Assembly: GCF_000718325.1 (NCBI RefSeq)
Contig: NZ_JOFV01000006.1
Span: 248,001 to 312,000, forward strand
Length of the DNA stretch: 64,000 nt
From: Oerskovia turbata
GTDB taxonomy: Bacteria; Actinomycetota; Actinomycetes; Actinomycetales; Cellulomonadaceae
Direction of reading: 5' to 3'
A program made the position numbers and the translations under genes. Positions 24,003 through 31,601 of the stretch are shown here, one piece after another (positions within the stretch are counted from its first letter, which is position 1; each line of letters opens with the position of its first letter). Under the pieces are notes generated by a model. It had not been told where the DNA came from and did no database searches. It saw only the letters and a program-made list of their open reading frames with translations.

Positions 24003-24491
24003 GTGCAGCTCACCCAGTTCACCGACCTCGGCCTCCGCATCGTGATGCGGCTCAGCGTCGTCGCCCCGGACGAGCCGGCGAGCACGCGGCAGGTCGCCGA
24101 GCAGATGGCGGTGTCCTACACGCACGCGACCAAGGTCGTCACGCGGCTGGCCGAGCTCGGCGTCGTGCACGCCCGCCGTGGACGCACCGGAGGTCTCACC
24201 CTCACCGACGCCGGGCGCACCGTGACCGTCGGCTGGCTGGTCCGCCGCCTCGAGGGCGACGGCGAGGTCGTGACCTGCGAGGGCCCCGCACCGTGCCCCC
24301 TGCGCACGGCCTGCCGCCTGCGCCACCTCCTGCGCGACGCGCAGGAAGCGTTCTACCGCTCGCTCGACGACCACACCGTCGCGAGCCTCGCCGAACCCCC
24401 CACCGGCCCCGTCCTGCTGACCCTCACCCGGCCCGCCCAGGACCCCCCAGCCCTTGCAGGTCCTCACTACATCCAGGATGGGAGCAGCTGA
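24003..24491 (+). CDS. nsrR: Rrf2 family repressor NsrR (nitric-oxide-sensing, [4Fe-4S])
   Basis: A 162-residue Rrf2-family regulator. The winged helix is FTDLGLRIVMRLSVV through QVAEQMAVSYTHATKVVTRLAELGVVHARRGRTGGLTL. The cluster Cys set is Cys92-x5-Cys98-x5-Cys104 (CEGPAPCPLRTAC), and Asp8 is kept; in Streptomyces NsrR exactly these four ligands hold the [4Fe-4S] cluster. It overlaps the flavohaemoglobin gene by TGATG, so NO damage to the cluster would derepress both. The C-terminal ~25 residues are Pro-rich and extend beyond the fold. Confidence 0.93.
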   Translation: MQLTQFTDLGLRIVMRLSVVAPDEPASTRQVAEQMAVSYTHATKVVTRLAELGVVHARRGRTGGLTLTDAGRTVTVGWLVRRLEGDGEVVTCEGPAPCPLRTACRLRHLLRDAQEAFYRSLDDHTVASLAEPPTGPVLLTLTRPAQDPPALAGPHYIQDGSS

Positions 24492-25714
24492 TGCTGTCCG
24501 AGAAGTCCACCGAGATCGTCCGCGCGACCCTGCCCGTCATCGGCGCAGCGATCGGCGACATCACCCCGATCTTCTACCAGCGGATGTTCGCCGCACGACC
24601 CGACCTGATCACGGACCTGTTCAACCGCGGCAACCAGGCGCAGGGCGACCAGCAGAAGGCCCTCGCCGGCGCGATCGCCGTCTACGCGACGCTGCTCGTC
24701 GACCCCGCCGCGCCCTCGACCGGCTCCGTCCTGGGCCGCATCGCCCACAAGCACGCCTCGCTGGGGATCCTGCCCGAGCAGTACGCGATCGTCCACGAGC
24801 ACCTGTTCGCGGCCATCGTCGAGGTCCTCGGCGAGGTCGTCACACCCGACGTCGCCGCTGCCTGGGACGAGGTCTACTGGCACATGGCGCACGACCTCGT
24901 CGCGGCCGAGACCGCGCTGTACCGCGAGGCCGGCGTCGAGGGGGGCGACGTCTGGCGCGACCTCGTCGTCTCCGAGCGCCGTCTCGAGTCGACGGACACC
25001 GTGTCGTTCGTCCTCGCCGCCCCCGACGGGTCGGACCTGCCCCCGTTCAGCCCGGGCCAGTACGTCTCCGTCCAGGTCGAGCTCCCCGACGGCGCCCGGC
25101 AGATCCGCCAGTACTCCCTGTCGTGGGGCCCCCAGCGTGGCCAGTGGCGGATCGGTGTCCGCCGCATCCTCGCCGCCTCGACCCCGACGGGCACCACGCT
25201 GCCCGCGGGCGAGGTCTCCAACCACCTCTACGAGAACGCGTTCGAGGGCGACCTGCTCCACGTGTCCCTGCCGTTCGGCGACCTCGCTCTCGACGACGCC
25301 GACACACCGCTCCTGCTCGTCTCCGCGGGCATCGGCTGCACGCCCATGCTCGGGATGCTCGACCACCTCGCGGCCGGGCCCGCGCACCGTACCGTCGCCG
25401 TCGTGCACGCCGACCGGTCGCCCTCGCGCCACGCCCACCGCGCGGAGCTCAAGGACCTCGTCGACCGCCTGCCCGACGCCGCCCTGCACACCTGGTACGA
25501 GGACGCCGGGACGGGCGCCGCCCAGGAGAGCCGCACGGGGTACGTCGACCTGTCCGAGATCGACATCGCCCCCGGCACCACGGCCTACCTGTGCGGGCCG
25601 CTGCCCTTCATGTCCGCGATGCGCGACGCGCTCGTCGCGCGCGAGGTGCCCGCCGATCGGATCCACTACGAGACCTTCGGGCCGGACAGCTGGCTCGTGG
25701 GCGCGCCCGCCTGA
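24491..25714 (+). CDS. hmp: Flavohaemoglobin, nitric oxide dioxygenase
   Basis: A 407-residue three-domain enzyme converting NO and O2 to nitrate. The globin domain (1-140) has FYQRMFAARPDLITDLFNRGNQAQGDQQKALAGAI with Phe/Gln distal residues and the proximal His in IAHKHASLGI. The FAD domain has the RQYSLS motif (residues ~200) and the NAD domain has SAGIGCTPMLGML and YLCGPLPFM. All are canonical. The ATG overlaps the nsrR stop, so the two form a coupled NO-response operon. A 13-bp hairpin follows 38 bases later. Confidence 0.95.
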   Translation: MLSEKSTEIVRATLPVIGAAIGDITPIFYQRMFAARPDLITDLFNRGNQAQGDQQKALAGAIAVYATLLVDPAAPSTGSVLGRIAHKHASLGILPEQYAIVHEHLFAAIVEVLGEVVTPDVAAAWDEVYWHMAHDLVAAETALYREAGVEGGDVWRDLVVSERRLESTDTVSFVLAAPDGSDLPPFSPGQYVSVQVELPDGARQIRQYSLSWGPQRGQWRIGVRRILAASTPTGTTLPAGEVSNHLYENAFEGDLLHVSLPFGDLALDDADTPLLLVSAGIGCTPMLGMLDHLAAGPAHRTVAVVHADRSPSRHAHRAELKDLVDRLPDAALHTWYEDAGTGAAQESRTGYVDLSEIDIAPGTTAYLCGPLPFMSAMRDALVAREVPADRIHYETFGPDSWLVGAPA

Positions 25715-25752
25715 CCGCGCTCCGGCTCCCGACAGCCACTCGACCCTGATCC

Positions 25753-25783
25753 CTGGCCGGGAGACACCTCGTCTCCCGGCCAG
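25753..25783 (+). terminator. Hairpin terminator after hmp
   Basis: Arms CTGGCCGGGAGAC (25753-25765) and GTCTCCCGGCCAG (25771-25783) pair perfectly over 13 bp with a 5-base loop. Confidence 0.75.
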
Positions 25784-25885
25784 AGCGCTCGTCTCGCCCC
25801 CGGCACCCCGCCCGGCATACGCTCGTGCCCCGGACCACCCGGCACATCGTCGTGTCGCACCACGAGACGTTTCGAGAGGCACACA

Positions 25886-27238
25886 GTGAACGACGGCACC
25901 GCCGCGCAGCCCGCACCCACCGGGGCGCACGACGCGCTCCCCCACGTCGTCGTCGTGGGCGGCGGGTTCGCCGGCCTCGCGACCGTCAAGGCTCTCGCCG
26001 GGGCCCCGGTGCGCATCACGCTGATCGACCGCCGCGTCTACAACACGTTCCAGCCGCTGCTCTACCAGGTGGCCACGGGCGGCCTGAACCCGGGCGACGT
26101 CACGTACTTCCTGCGCGCGCTGCGCCTGGGGCAGCCCAACGTGCACGTGGTGCACGAGCACCTCGTGGGCCTCGACCCGCAGCACAAGACCCTCCGGCTC
26201 CTCAACGACGAGGAGATCCGCTACGACTACCTCGTCCTGGCCAACGGCGTCACGACCAACTTCTTCGGCACGCCGGGTGCCAAGGAGCACGCGTTCGCCA
26301 TGTACTCGCGCTCTCAGGCGCTCAAGATCCGCGACACCCTGTTCGTGCGGCTCGAGAAGTCCGCGGCCACCCCGGAGACCGACGACGGGCTCCGCGTGAT
26401 CGTCGTGGGTGGCGGGTCGACGGGCGTCGAGGTCGCGGGAGCGCTCGCCGAGCTGCGCACGCAGGGCCTCGCCCCCGCGTACCCGGAGATCCACGGCGAC
26501 GCGTTCAGCGTCAAGATCGTCCAGCGCGGCACCGAGCTCATCAAGCCCTTCCCCGCGAAGCTGCGCACGTACGCGGCGCGAGAGCTCCAGCGTCGCGGGG
26601 TGGACCTGCACCTGGGCGCGGGCGTCGCGAAGGTCCTGCCCGACGGCGTCGAGCTCACCGACGGCACCTTCATCCGCTCGGACCTCACGGTCTGGGCCGC
26701 GGGCGTGGCCCCGCACGAGGAGGTCTCGCGCTGGAACCTCCCGCTGGGCGACGGCGGGCGCATCCGCGTGGGCGACGACCTGCAGGTCGAGGGCTGGCCG
26801 GGGCACTTCGCGGCGGGCGACATCGCGATCTCGCCCGCGGGCCTGCCGCAGCTCGCCCAGCCCGCGATCCAGTCGGGCAAGGTCGCGGGGCGCAACATCC
26901 GCGCGCTCGTCCAAGGACGCCCGACGACGTCGCTCACCTACCTTGACAAGGGCACCATGGCCGTCATCGGACGGCGCGCGGCCGTCGCGGACATCGCCGG
27001 GAAGGTGCGACTGACCCGCGGCAGCGCGTGGCTGGCGTGGCTGTTCGTGCACATCATGAGCCTGATCGGGCCCCGCAACCGCCTCACGACGCTCGCCGGG
27101 CTCGTGACGCGCTACGGCTTCCCGTTCCACCGCCGCCCGGTGCCGATCGTGGGCGACGTCCCCACGATCCGCCCACCCAAGGGATGGGTGCCCGCGGACG
27201 GCCCTGCGCCGCTTCCCGAGGTCACGCCGAACGACTGA
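25886..27238 (+). CDS. Type II NADH dehydrogenase (NDH-2)
   Basis: A 450-residue FAD enzyme that passes electrons from NADH to quinone without pumping protons. The FAD motif is VVVGGGFAGLATVKAL, and the NADH motif is VIVVGGGSTGVEVAGALAEL. The quinone-site signature is YNTFQPLLYQVATGGLNPGDV. The second FAD-contact segment is FAAGDIA, with QPAIQSGKVAGRNI after it. The C-terminal amphipathic/hydrophobic part (WLAWLFVHIMSLIG) would anchor it to the membrane. GTG 25886 follows a GAGAGG site. Confidence 0.92.
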   Translation: MNDGTAAQPAPTGAHDALPHVVVVGGGFAGLATVKALAGAPVRITLIDRRVYNTFQPLLYQVATGGLNPGDVTYFLRALRLGQPNVHVVHEHLVGLDPQHKTLRLLNDEEIRYDYLVLANGVTTNFFGTPGAKEHAFAMYSRSQALKIRDTLFVRLEKSAATPETDDGLRVIVVGGGSTGVEVAGALAELRTQGLAPAYPEIHGDAFSVKIVQRGTELIKPFPAKLRTYAARELQRRGVDLHLGAGVAKVLPDGVELTDGTFIRSDLTVWAAGVAPHEEVSRWNLPLGDGGRIRVGDDLQVEGWPGHFAAGDIAISPAGLPQLAQPAIQSGKVAGRNIRALVQGRPTTSLTYLDKGTMAVIGRRAAVADIAGKVRLTRGSAWLAWLFVHIMSLIGPRNRLTTLAGLVTRYGFPFHRRPVPIVGDVPTIRPPKGWVPADGPAPLPEVTPND

Positions 27239-27257
27239 GCCTCTGTCACCTGACGCC

Positions 27258-27311
27258 GAGCGTGCAGTTCGGGTCGCCTCCGAACGGCAAGGACGACCGA
27301 CCCGCACGCTC
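27258..27311. repeat. Intergenic inverted repeat, GTGCAGTTCGGG family, locus 1
   Basis: GAGCGTGCAGTTCGGGTCG (27258-27276) is matched by an imperfect inverted copy ending CGACCCGCACGCTC (27298-27311). A closely similar pair lies at 60026-60080. It sits between the NDH-2 stop and the promoter of the next gene and could act as a terminator. Confidence 0.65.
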
Positions 27312-27391
27312 GACGGACGGTCCGGTGCACCGGGCCTCGCGCATCGGTAGGGTCGCGGGACAGCCCGCACTCTCTCGGCAAGGAGCTCGTC

Positions 27392-28468
27392 ATCGCGCAC
27401 GCACCCGACCCCGAGCCCTGGTCCGCGGTCCCCGAGGTTCCGGCCACCCCAGAGGCTCCGGCCACCCCGGGGACTCCGGCCACCCCGGGGACTCCGGCCA
27501 CCCCGGCCCCGACCCCCAAGCCCGCACGCTCTCCCCGGAGCCACGCCCTGCGCGTGCTCGTGTGGTTCGTGCTCATCGGCGGGCTCACGTACGTCGTCAT
27601 CCCGGAGATCAGCGAGATCCCGCGCATGGGCGAGGCGCTGCGCGACGCGCAGCCGGCATGGGCGATCCTGGCCGTGCTCATCGCGGCGACGGGCTTCTTC
27701 GCGGCTGCAGCGTCGCTCGCGGCGTGCTCACCGATGCCCTTGCCGTTCCTGCGGACCACGCGGGTCCAGCTCGCGAACGCGTTCGCGGGCACCGCGACCC
27801 CGGCCAACGTGGGCTCGCTCGCGCTCAACGTCCGCTACCTCGCGAAGTCGGGTATGACGACGGCGCTCGCGACGGGCACGGTCGCGCTCCAGAGCATCGT
27901 GCAGGTCCTCACGCACCTCGTGCTGGTGACGATCCTGGCGCTTGTCGCCGGGCGCAGCATCGACCACCACATGCCGACCTGGGCAAAGTGGGCGCTGCTG
28001 GCGGCGGGGGTCGCCGTCGTCGCGACCGGTGTCCTGCTGCTCGTGGTGCCGCGCTTCCGCCACGCTGTCCGGACGTACGCGCGCGACGACGTGCTGCCCG
28101 CGTTCCGCCAGCTCGGCGGGCTCGCAAAGGACCCGCGGCGGCTCGGGCTCGCCGTCTTGGGCGCGATGGGCACGACACTGACATCGGCCGCGACCCTGTG
28201 GGTGTGCGTCCTGGCGCTGGGCGGCGGCAGCGACCCGATCGCGGCGGCGTTCTCGACCATGGTCGGGCAGACGCTCGCGTCCGCCGCCCCGACGCCGGGC
28301 GGCGTGGGGGTGGTCGAGGCCGCGCTGACGGGCGGGCTCGTGGGCTTCGGGATCCCGTCGACCATCGCCCTGCCCGCGGTCCTGCTGTACCGGCTCATCA
28401 CCTGCTGGATCCCGGTCCTGCTGGGCTGGATCACGCTGCGCCGGCTGCAGCGCGAGGACGTGGTCTGA
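27392..28468 (+). CDS. Lysylphosphatidylglycerol synthase-type TM protein (UPF0104), apparent ATC start
   Basis: Codes for about 358 residues with some eight membrane helices of the LPG synthase TM/UPF0104 family (LANAFAGTATPANVGSLALNVRYL, GGVGVVEAALTGGLVGFGIP). The frame is open from 27254 but holds no ATG, GTG or TTG before GTG 27554, which would start inside helix 1. ATC 27392 sits 6 bases after AAGGAG (27380-27385), and a TAGGGT -10 box lies at 27347. So the start is probably ATC, or ATG is lost by mutation or sequence error. The N-terminal tail carries Pro-Ala-Thr repeats coded by an 18-bp tandem repeat (27440-27504). Confidence 0.8.
   Translation: MAHAPDPEPWSAVPEVPATPEAPATPGTPATPGTPATPAPTPKPARSPRSHALRVLVWFVLIGGLTYVVIPEISEIPRMGEALRDAQPAWAILAVLIAATGFFAAAASLAACSPMPLPFLRTTRVQLANAFAGTATPANVGSLALNVRYLAKSGMTTALATGTVALQSIVQVLTHLVLVTILALVAGRSIDHHMPTWAKWALLAAGVAVVATGVLLLVVPRFRHAVRTYARDDVLPAFRQLGGLAKDPRRLGLAVLGAMGTTLTSAATLWVCVLALGGGSDPIAAAFSTMVGQTLASAAPTPGGVGVVEAALTGGLVGFGIPSTIALPAVLLYRLITCWIPVLLGWITLRRLQREDVV
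27440..27504 (+). repeat. 18-bp tandem repeat coding Pro-Ala-Thr-Pro in the N-terminal tail
   Basis: The core CCGGCCACCCC recurs at 27440, 27458, 27476 and 27494, an exact 18-bp period, giving PATPEA/PATPGT hexapeptides. The period keeps frame, so copy-number change would alter only tail length. Confidence 0.85.
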
Positions 28469-28524
28469 CGCGACGACACACTCGACGGGACGGCTCTCGT
28501 ACCGACACCGCAGGAGCGGGCGAA

Positions 28525-28574
28525 TGTCAAAGCAGGCTTGACGCAATCCATCTGTCAAAGTACCTTTGACAGAT
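28525..28574 (+). promoter_or_regulatory. Two dyads (TGTCAAAG type) overlapping the start of a toxin-antitoxin-like operon
   Basis: A perfect dyad has arms ATCTGTCAAAG (28550-28560) and CTTTGACAGAT (28564-28574) around TAC; its right arm contains the first two bases of ATG 28573. A second, imperfect dyad lies upstream: TGTCAAAG (28525-28532) with CTTGAC (28537-28542). A protein bound here would block transcription start and translation of the first gene, as in autoregulated toxin-antitoxin operons. Confidence 0.75.
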
Positions 28575-28800
28575 GCGGATCCTCCCCGATGCCCTGAAGC
28601 ACGGTGTCTCCCGCGACGAGATCCGCTCCGCTCTCCAGGTGCCGATGCGGGAGGTCCGCCAAGGCACTGAGAAGATGCTCGTCATCGGGGCGACGAGCGC
28701 TGGGACGCTTCTCGAGCTCGTCGTTGCTGATCCCGAAGGCGACGACCCTCGCGTGATCCACGCAATGGCCCTTCGCCCCAAGTTCTACGACTACCTGTGA
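28573..28800 (+). CDS. BrnT/DUF4258-like small protein, probable toxin of a TA pair
   Basis: A 75-residue protein with a KHGVSRDEIRSAL start, a central beta hairpin (KMLVIGATSAGTLLELVV) and a VIHAMALRPKFYDYL end. This order (KHGVS helix, beta sheet, VI-A-x-R end) resembles BrnT-type RNase toxins and the related DUF4258 family, though the match is distant. The start codon lies inside the palindrome, leaving no room for a ribosome site, so the mRNA may be leaderless. The partner gene begins 10 bases after its stop. Confidence 0.65.
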   Translation: MRILPDALKHGVSRDEIRSALQVPMREVRQGTEKMLVIGATSAGTLLELVVADPEGDDPRVIHAMALRPKFYDYL

Positions 28801-28810
28801 GGTGATGACG

Positions 28811-29272
28811 ATGACCAAGACAACGCGCAAGGACCCAGCCGTCACCGGCCGGGTGTTGACCACTCGTCACGACGCTCTCGACGAGGCCCGCCGCCTGTTG
28901 AAGGTCGCGCATCTCAGTCTCGCTTCGGCCGACGAGACGCCGCTCGACGAACTCGACGAATCACTCGGAGAGCCGATCGAGGTCATCTACGTCGTTCCGC
29001 GACCAGCAGATGCGCCCCGTGGCGAAACGGCAGAAGCAGAAGATTGGCTCGACTCCCTCGACCCGGCGTCGACTCCGGCCGATGACCCGCGCGAGCTTCG
29101 TCGGGTCGGTCTCGCACAGCGAGGTGTTGAAGAAGCCGAGGCCGAGCTCAGGGCAGCCGTGCGTGAGGCCCGAGCAGCCGGGCGAACCTGGGCCGACATC
29201 GGACGCACACTCGGGGTGACTCGACAGGCCGCACAGATTCGATTCCGCGAGTCGCCACTCCCCACCGCCTGA
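28811..29272 (+). CDS. HTH-containing partner protein, probable antitoxin/regulator
   Basis: A 153-residue acidic protein. The C-terminal ~50 residues form a helix-turn-helix: AVREARAAGRTWADIGRTLGVTRQAAQIRFRE, like sigma-type or small-regulator HTHs. The first 100 residues are acidic and helical (LDSLDPASTPADDPRELRRVGLAQRGVEEAEAELR). ATG 28811 is chosen because GAGG lies 8 bases upstream; ATG 28805 and GTG 28802 are possible. Second gene after the BrnT-like protein. It probably binds the dyads upstream. Confidence 0.65.
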   Translation: MTKTTRKDPAVTGRVLTTRHDALDEARRLLKVAHLSLASADETPLDELDESLGEPIEVIYVVPRPADAPRGETAEAEDWLDSLDPASTPADDPRELRRVGLAQRGVEEAEAELRAAVREARAAGRTWADIGRTLGVTRQAAQIRFRESPLPTA

Positions 29273-29283
29273 ACCCACCGTCA

Positions 29284-29313
29284 GCGCCGCCTCCGAGCAA
29301 TCGGAGGCGGCGC
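29284..29313 (+). terminator. Hairpin terminator after the TA-like pair
   Basis: Perfect 13-bp arms GCGCCGCCTCCGA (29284-29296) and TCGGAGGCGGCGC (29301-29313) closed by a GCAA tetraloop, 12 bases after the stop codon. Confidence 0.8.
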
Positions 29314-29400
29314 TCTGGCGGGTCCTCGTCGACGAAGGCATGGTCCGACACCCTCCGGCGGTGCGCTCCGCCGTCGGGCGTGGGTCTTCCTGGCCGGGTG

Positions 29401-31524
29401 CTACTCGCGGACCGGTGCGCCCGTCGGGACCACCGGGGCCTCCTCGACCGGCACGTCCTCCTTGCGGCCCAGGGCGCTCGGCCACCACATGTGCCGTCCC
29501 ACGTCGAGGTTGAGGGCCGTGACGAGCACCGACCGGACGACGAGCGTGTCGAGCAGGACACCGAAGGCGACCGCGAACCCGATCTCCGCGAACGCGACCA
29601 CGGGCAGCGTGCCCAGCACCGCGAACGTCCCCGCGAGCACCAGGCCCGCCGACGTGATGACCGCGCCCGTCGCGGCCAGCCCGACCAGCGCACCGCGCCG
29701 CGTCCCGACGCGCAGCGACTCCTCGCGCACCCGGGTCATGAGGAAGATGTTGTAGTCGATCCCGAGCGCGACGAGGAACACGAACACGAACAGCGGCAGC
29801 GACGTGTCGGCGCCCTCGAACCCGAACACGTACCTGAACACGAGCGCGCTCACCCCCAGGGCCGCCGTGAACGACAGCACGACCGTCGCGACGAGGACGA
29901 GCGGCGCCGTGACCGCGCGCAGGAGCACCGCGAGGATGACCAGGACCGTCAGCAGGATGATCGGGATGATGAGCACGTTGTCCGCGGCCGAGGCGCGCTG
30001 GACGTCGAGCGTGATCGCGCTCGCCCCGCCCACCAGGGCGTCGGCGTCCGGGACCGCATGGACCGCGTCCCGTACCCGGTCGACGGTGTCGTACGCCGCC
30101 TGCGAGTCCGGCTCGGACGTGAGCGTGCCCTCCATGTACGCGTAGCCGCCCGCCGACACGGGCTCTGTCACGGTCGACGCGTCGATCCCCTCGGTGCTCG
30201 CGAACGCGTCGTGCACCGCAGCGACCGCGGCGGGCGACGAGTCGTCCGCGACGACGACTACGGGCGAGCCCGACCCCGCCGGGAAGTGCTCGGAGAGGAC
30301 CTGCTCGCCCACGATCGAGGGCTGCTCGCCCCGGAACGACTCGGCGCTCGACAGCCCGTTGGCGTCGAGCTGCGTGATGCCCAGCCCCAGCACGGCCAGG
30401 ACGATCGAGGTCACGACCCACACGCGCCGCGGACGCCTCGCGATCCGGCCGCCCAGCCGTGCCCAGACGCCGTGCTCGGTGGGCTCGTCGTCGCCCAGGT
30501 GCGGCACGCGCGGCCAGAACACCCACCGGCCCGTCGCGACGAGCAGCGCGGGCAGCAGCGTCAGCATGACCAGCAGCGCGACCACGATCCCGACCGCCGC
30601 GACCGGCCCCAGCCCGGCCGTCGAGCTCATCTGCGCGAACAGCAGGCACAGCATGCCGATCGCGACCGTCGCACCGCTCGCGACGATCGCCGGGCCCGCG
30701 CGGTGCAGCGCGAGCGCCATGGCCTCGTGCCGGTCCTCGTGGCGGCGGAGCTCTTCCCTGTAGCGCGCGACGAGCAGCAGGGCGTAGTCCGTCCCCGCGC
30801 CGAAGACCAGGACCGTGAGGATGCCCGCGCTCTGCGCGTTCACGGTCAGACCGGTGGTGTCGGCCAGGACGTAGACCACGGCCTGCGACACCGTCAGCGC
30901 GACGCCCGCCGAGACCACGGGCAGGAGCCACAGCGTGGGGCTGCGGTAGGTCAGCAGCAAGATCACGATCACGACGCCCGCGGCTGCGTACAGCAGCGTC
31001 GAGTCGATGCCCTCGAACGCCTTCGAGGAGTCCGCGGCCGCGCCGGCCGGGCCCGTCACATAGACGTCCATGCCGTTCGCGCCGTCCTCCGCGGTCGCGC
31101 GCAGGTCCGCGACGGCGTCGGCCGCGAGGTTCCAGCCCTCGCTGCCCAGGTCGAGGGGCACGATCACCTGGGCAGCCTGCCCGTCCTCGGACGGGATCGG
31201 CCCGACGACGTCCCCGTCCAACGTGTCGAGCTCACCGAACGTCGCGACGTCCTGGGAGACCTTGGCCAGGTCCTCGGGCGTGAGGCCCGACTCGCGCACG
31301 TAGACCAGGACCGCCGGGATCGTGTTGGGCGACGTGAAGCTGCTCGCGACGTCGAGCACCTGGGTCGACTCGGCGTTCGCCGGGAGCCACGACGTGGCGT
31401 CGTTGTCCTGCGCCCCCGTGAGCCTGCCCGCCAGCGGCGCGGTCAGCGCCAGGACGACCGCCCAGAAGGCGATGACGACCCACTTGGCGTAGCGGTGCGT
31501 GATCCAGCCGGCGATGCGAGACAT
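29401..31524 (-). CDS. MMPL family RND-type transporter
   Basis: A 707-residue membrane protein with about 12 helices in the MMPL layout. Helix 1 (AKWVVIAFWAVVLALTAPL) is followed by a large outer loop, five helices, a second outer loop and a last set of helices. The MMPL proton-relay motif FGAGTDYALLLVARYREELRR and the equivalent ALGIDYNIFLMTRVREE are both present. Family members export lipids, antibiotics or other hydrophobic compounds. An ATG start at 31524 is clear. No regulator is linked. Confidence 0.92.
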   Translation of the reverse strand: MSRIAGWITHRYAKWVVIAFWAVVLALTAPLAGRLTGAQDNDATSWLPANAESTQVLDVASSFTSPNTIPAVLVYVRESGLTPEDLAKVSQDVATFGELDTLDGDVVGPIPSEDGQAAQVIVPLDLGSEGWNLAADAVADLRATAEDGANGMDVYVTGPAGAAADSSKAFEGIDSTLLYAAAGVVIVILLLTYRSPTLWLLPVVSAGVALTVSQAVVYVLADTTGLTVNAQSAGILTVLVFGAGTDYALLLVARYREELRRHEDRHEAMALALHRAGPAIVASGATVAIGMLCLLFAQMSSTAGLGPVAAVGIVVALLVMLTLLPALLVATGRWVFWPRVPHLGDDEPTEHGVWARLGGRIARRPRRVWVVTSIVLAVLGLGITQLDANGLSSAESFRGEQPSIVGEQVLSEHFPAGSGSPVVVVADDSSPAAVAAVHDAFASTEGIDASTVTEPVSAGGYAYMEGTLTSEPDSQAAYDTVDRVRDAVHAVPDADALVGGASAITLDVQRASAADNVLIIPIILLTVLVILAVLLRAVTAPLVLVATVVLSFTAALGVSALVFRYVFGFEGADTSLPLFVFVFLVALGIDYNIFLMTRVREESLRVGTRRGALVGLAATGAVITSAGLVLAGTFAVLGTLPVVAFAEIGFAVAFGVLLDTLVVRSVLVTALNLDVGRHMWWPSALGRKEDVPVEEAPVVPTGAPVRE

Positions 31525-31601
31525 GGGTTCTCTCCGAGACTCCCGGTGCTCCCTGGCGCGAGATTCCAGCGCACACCCGCGAGGGGGTGGGTGTCAACGG
31601 G

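Noticed and set aside
24467..27544. Long minus-strand frame (1025 codons) opposite hmp and NDH-2
   Set aside because: Antisense shadow caused by high GC; composition is unnatural (Arg/Asp/Val/Gly), and both plus-strand genes have complete catalytic motifs.
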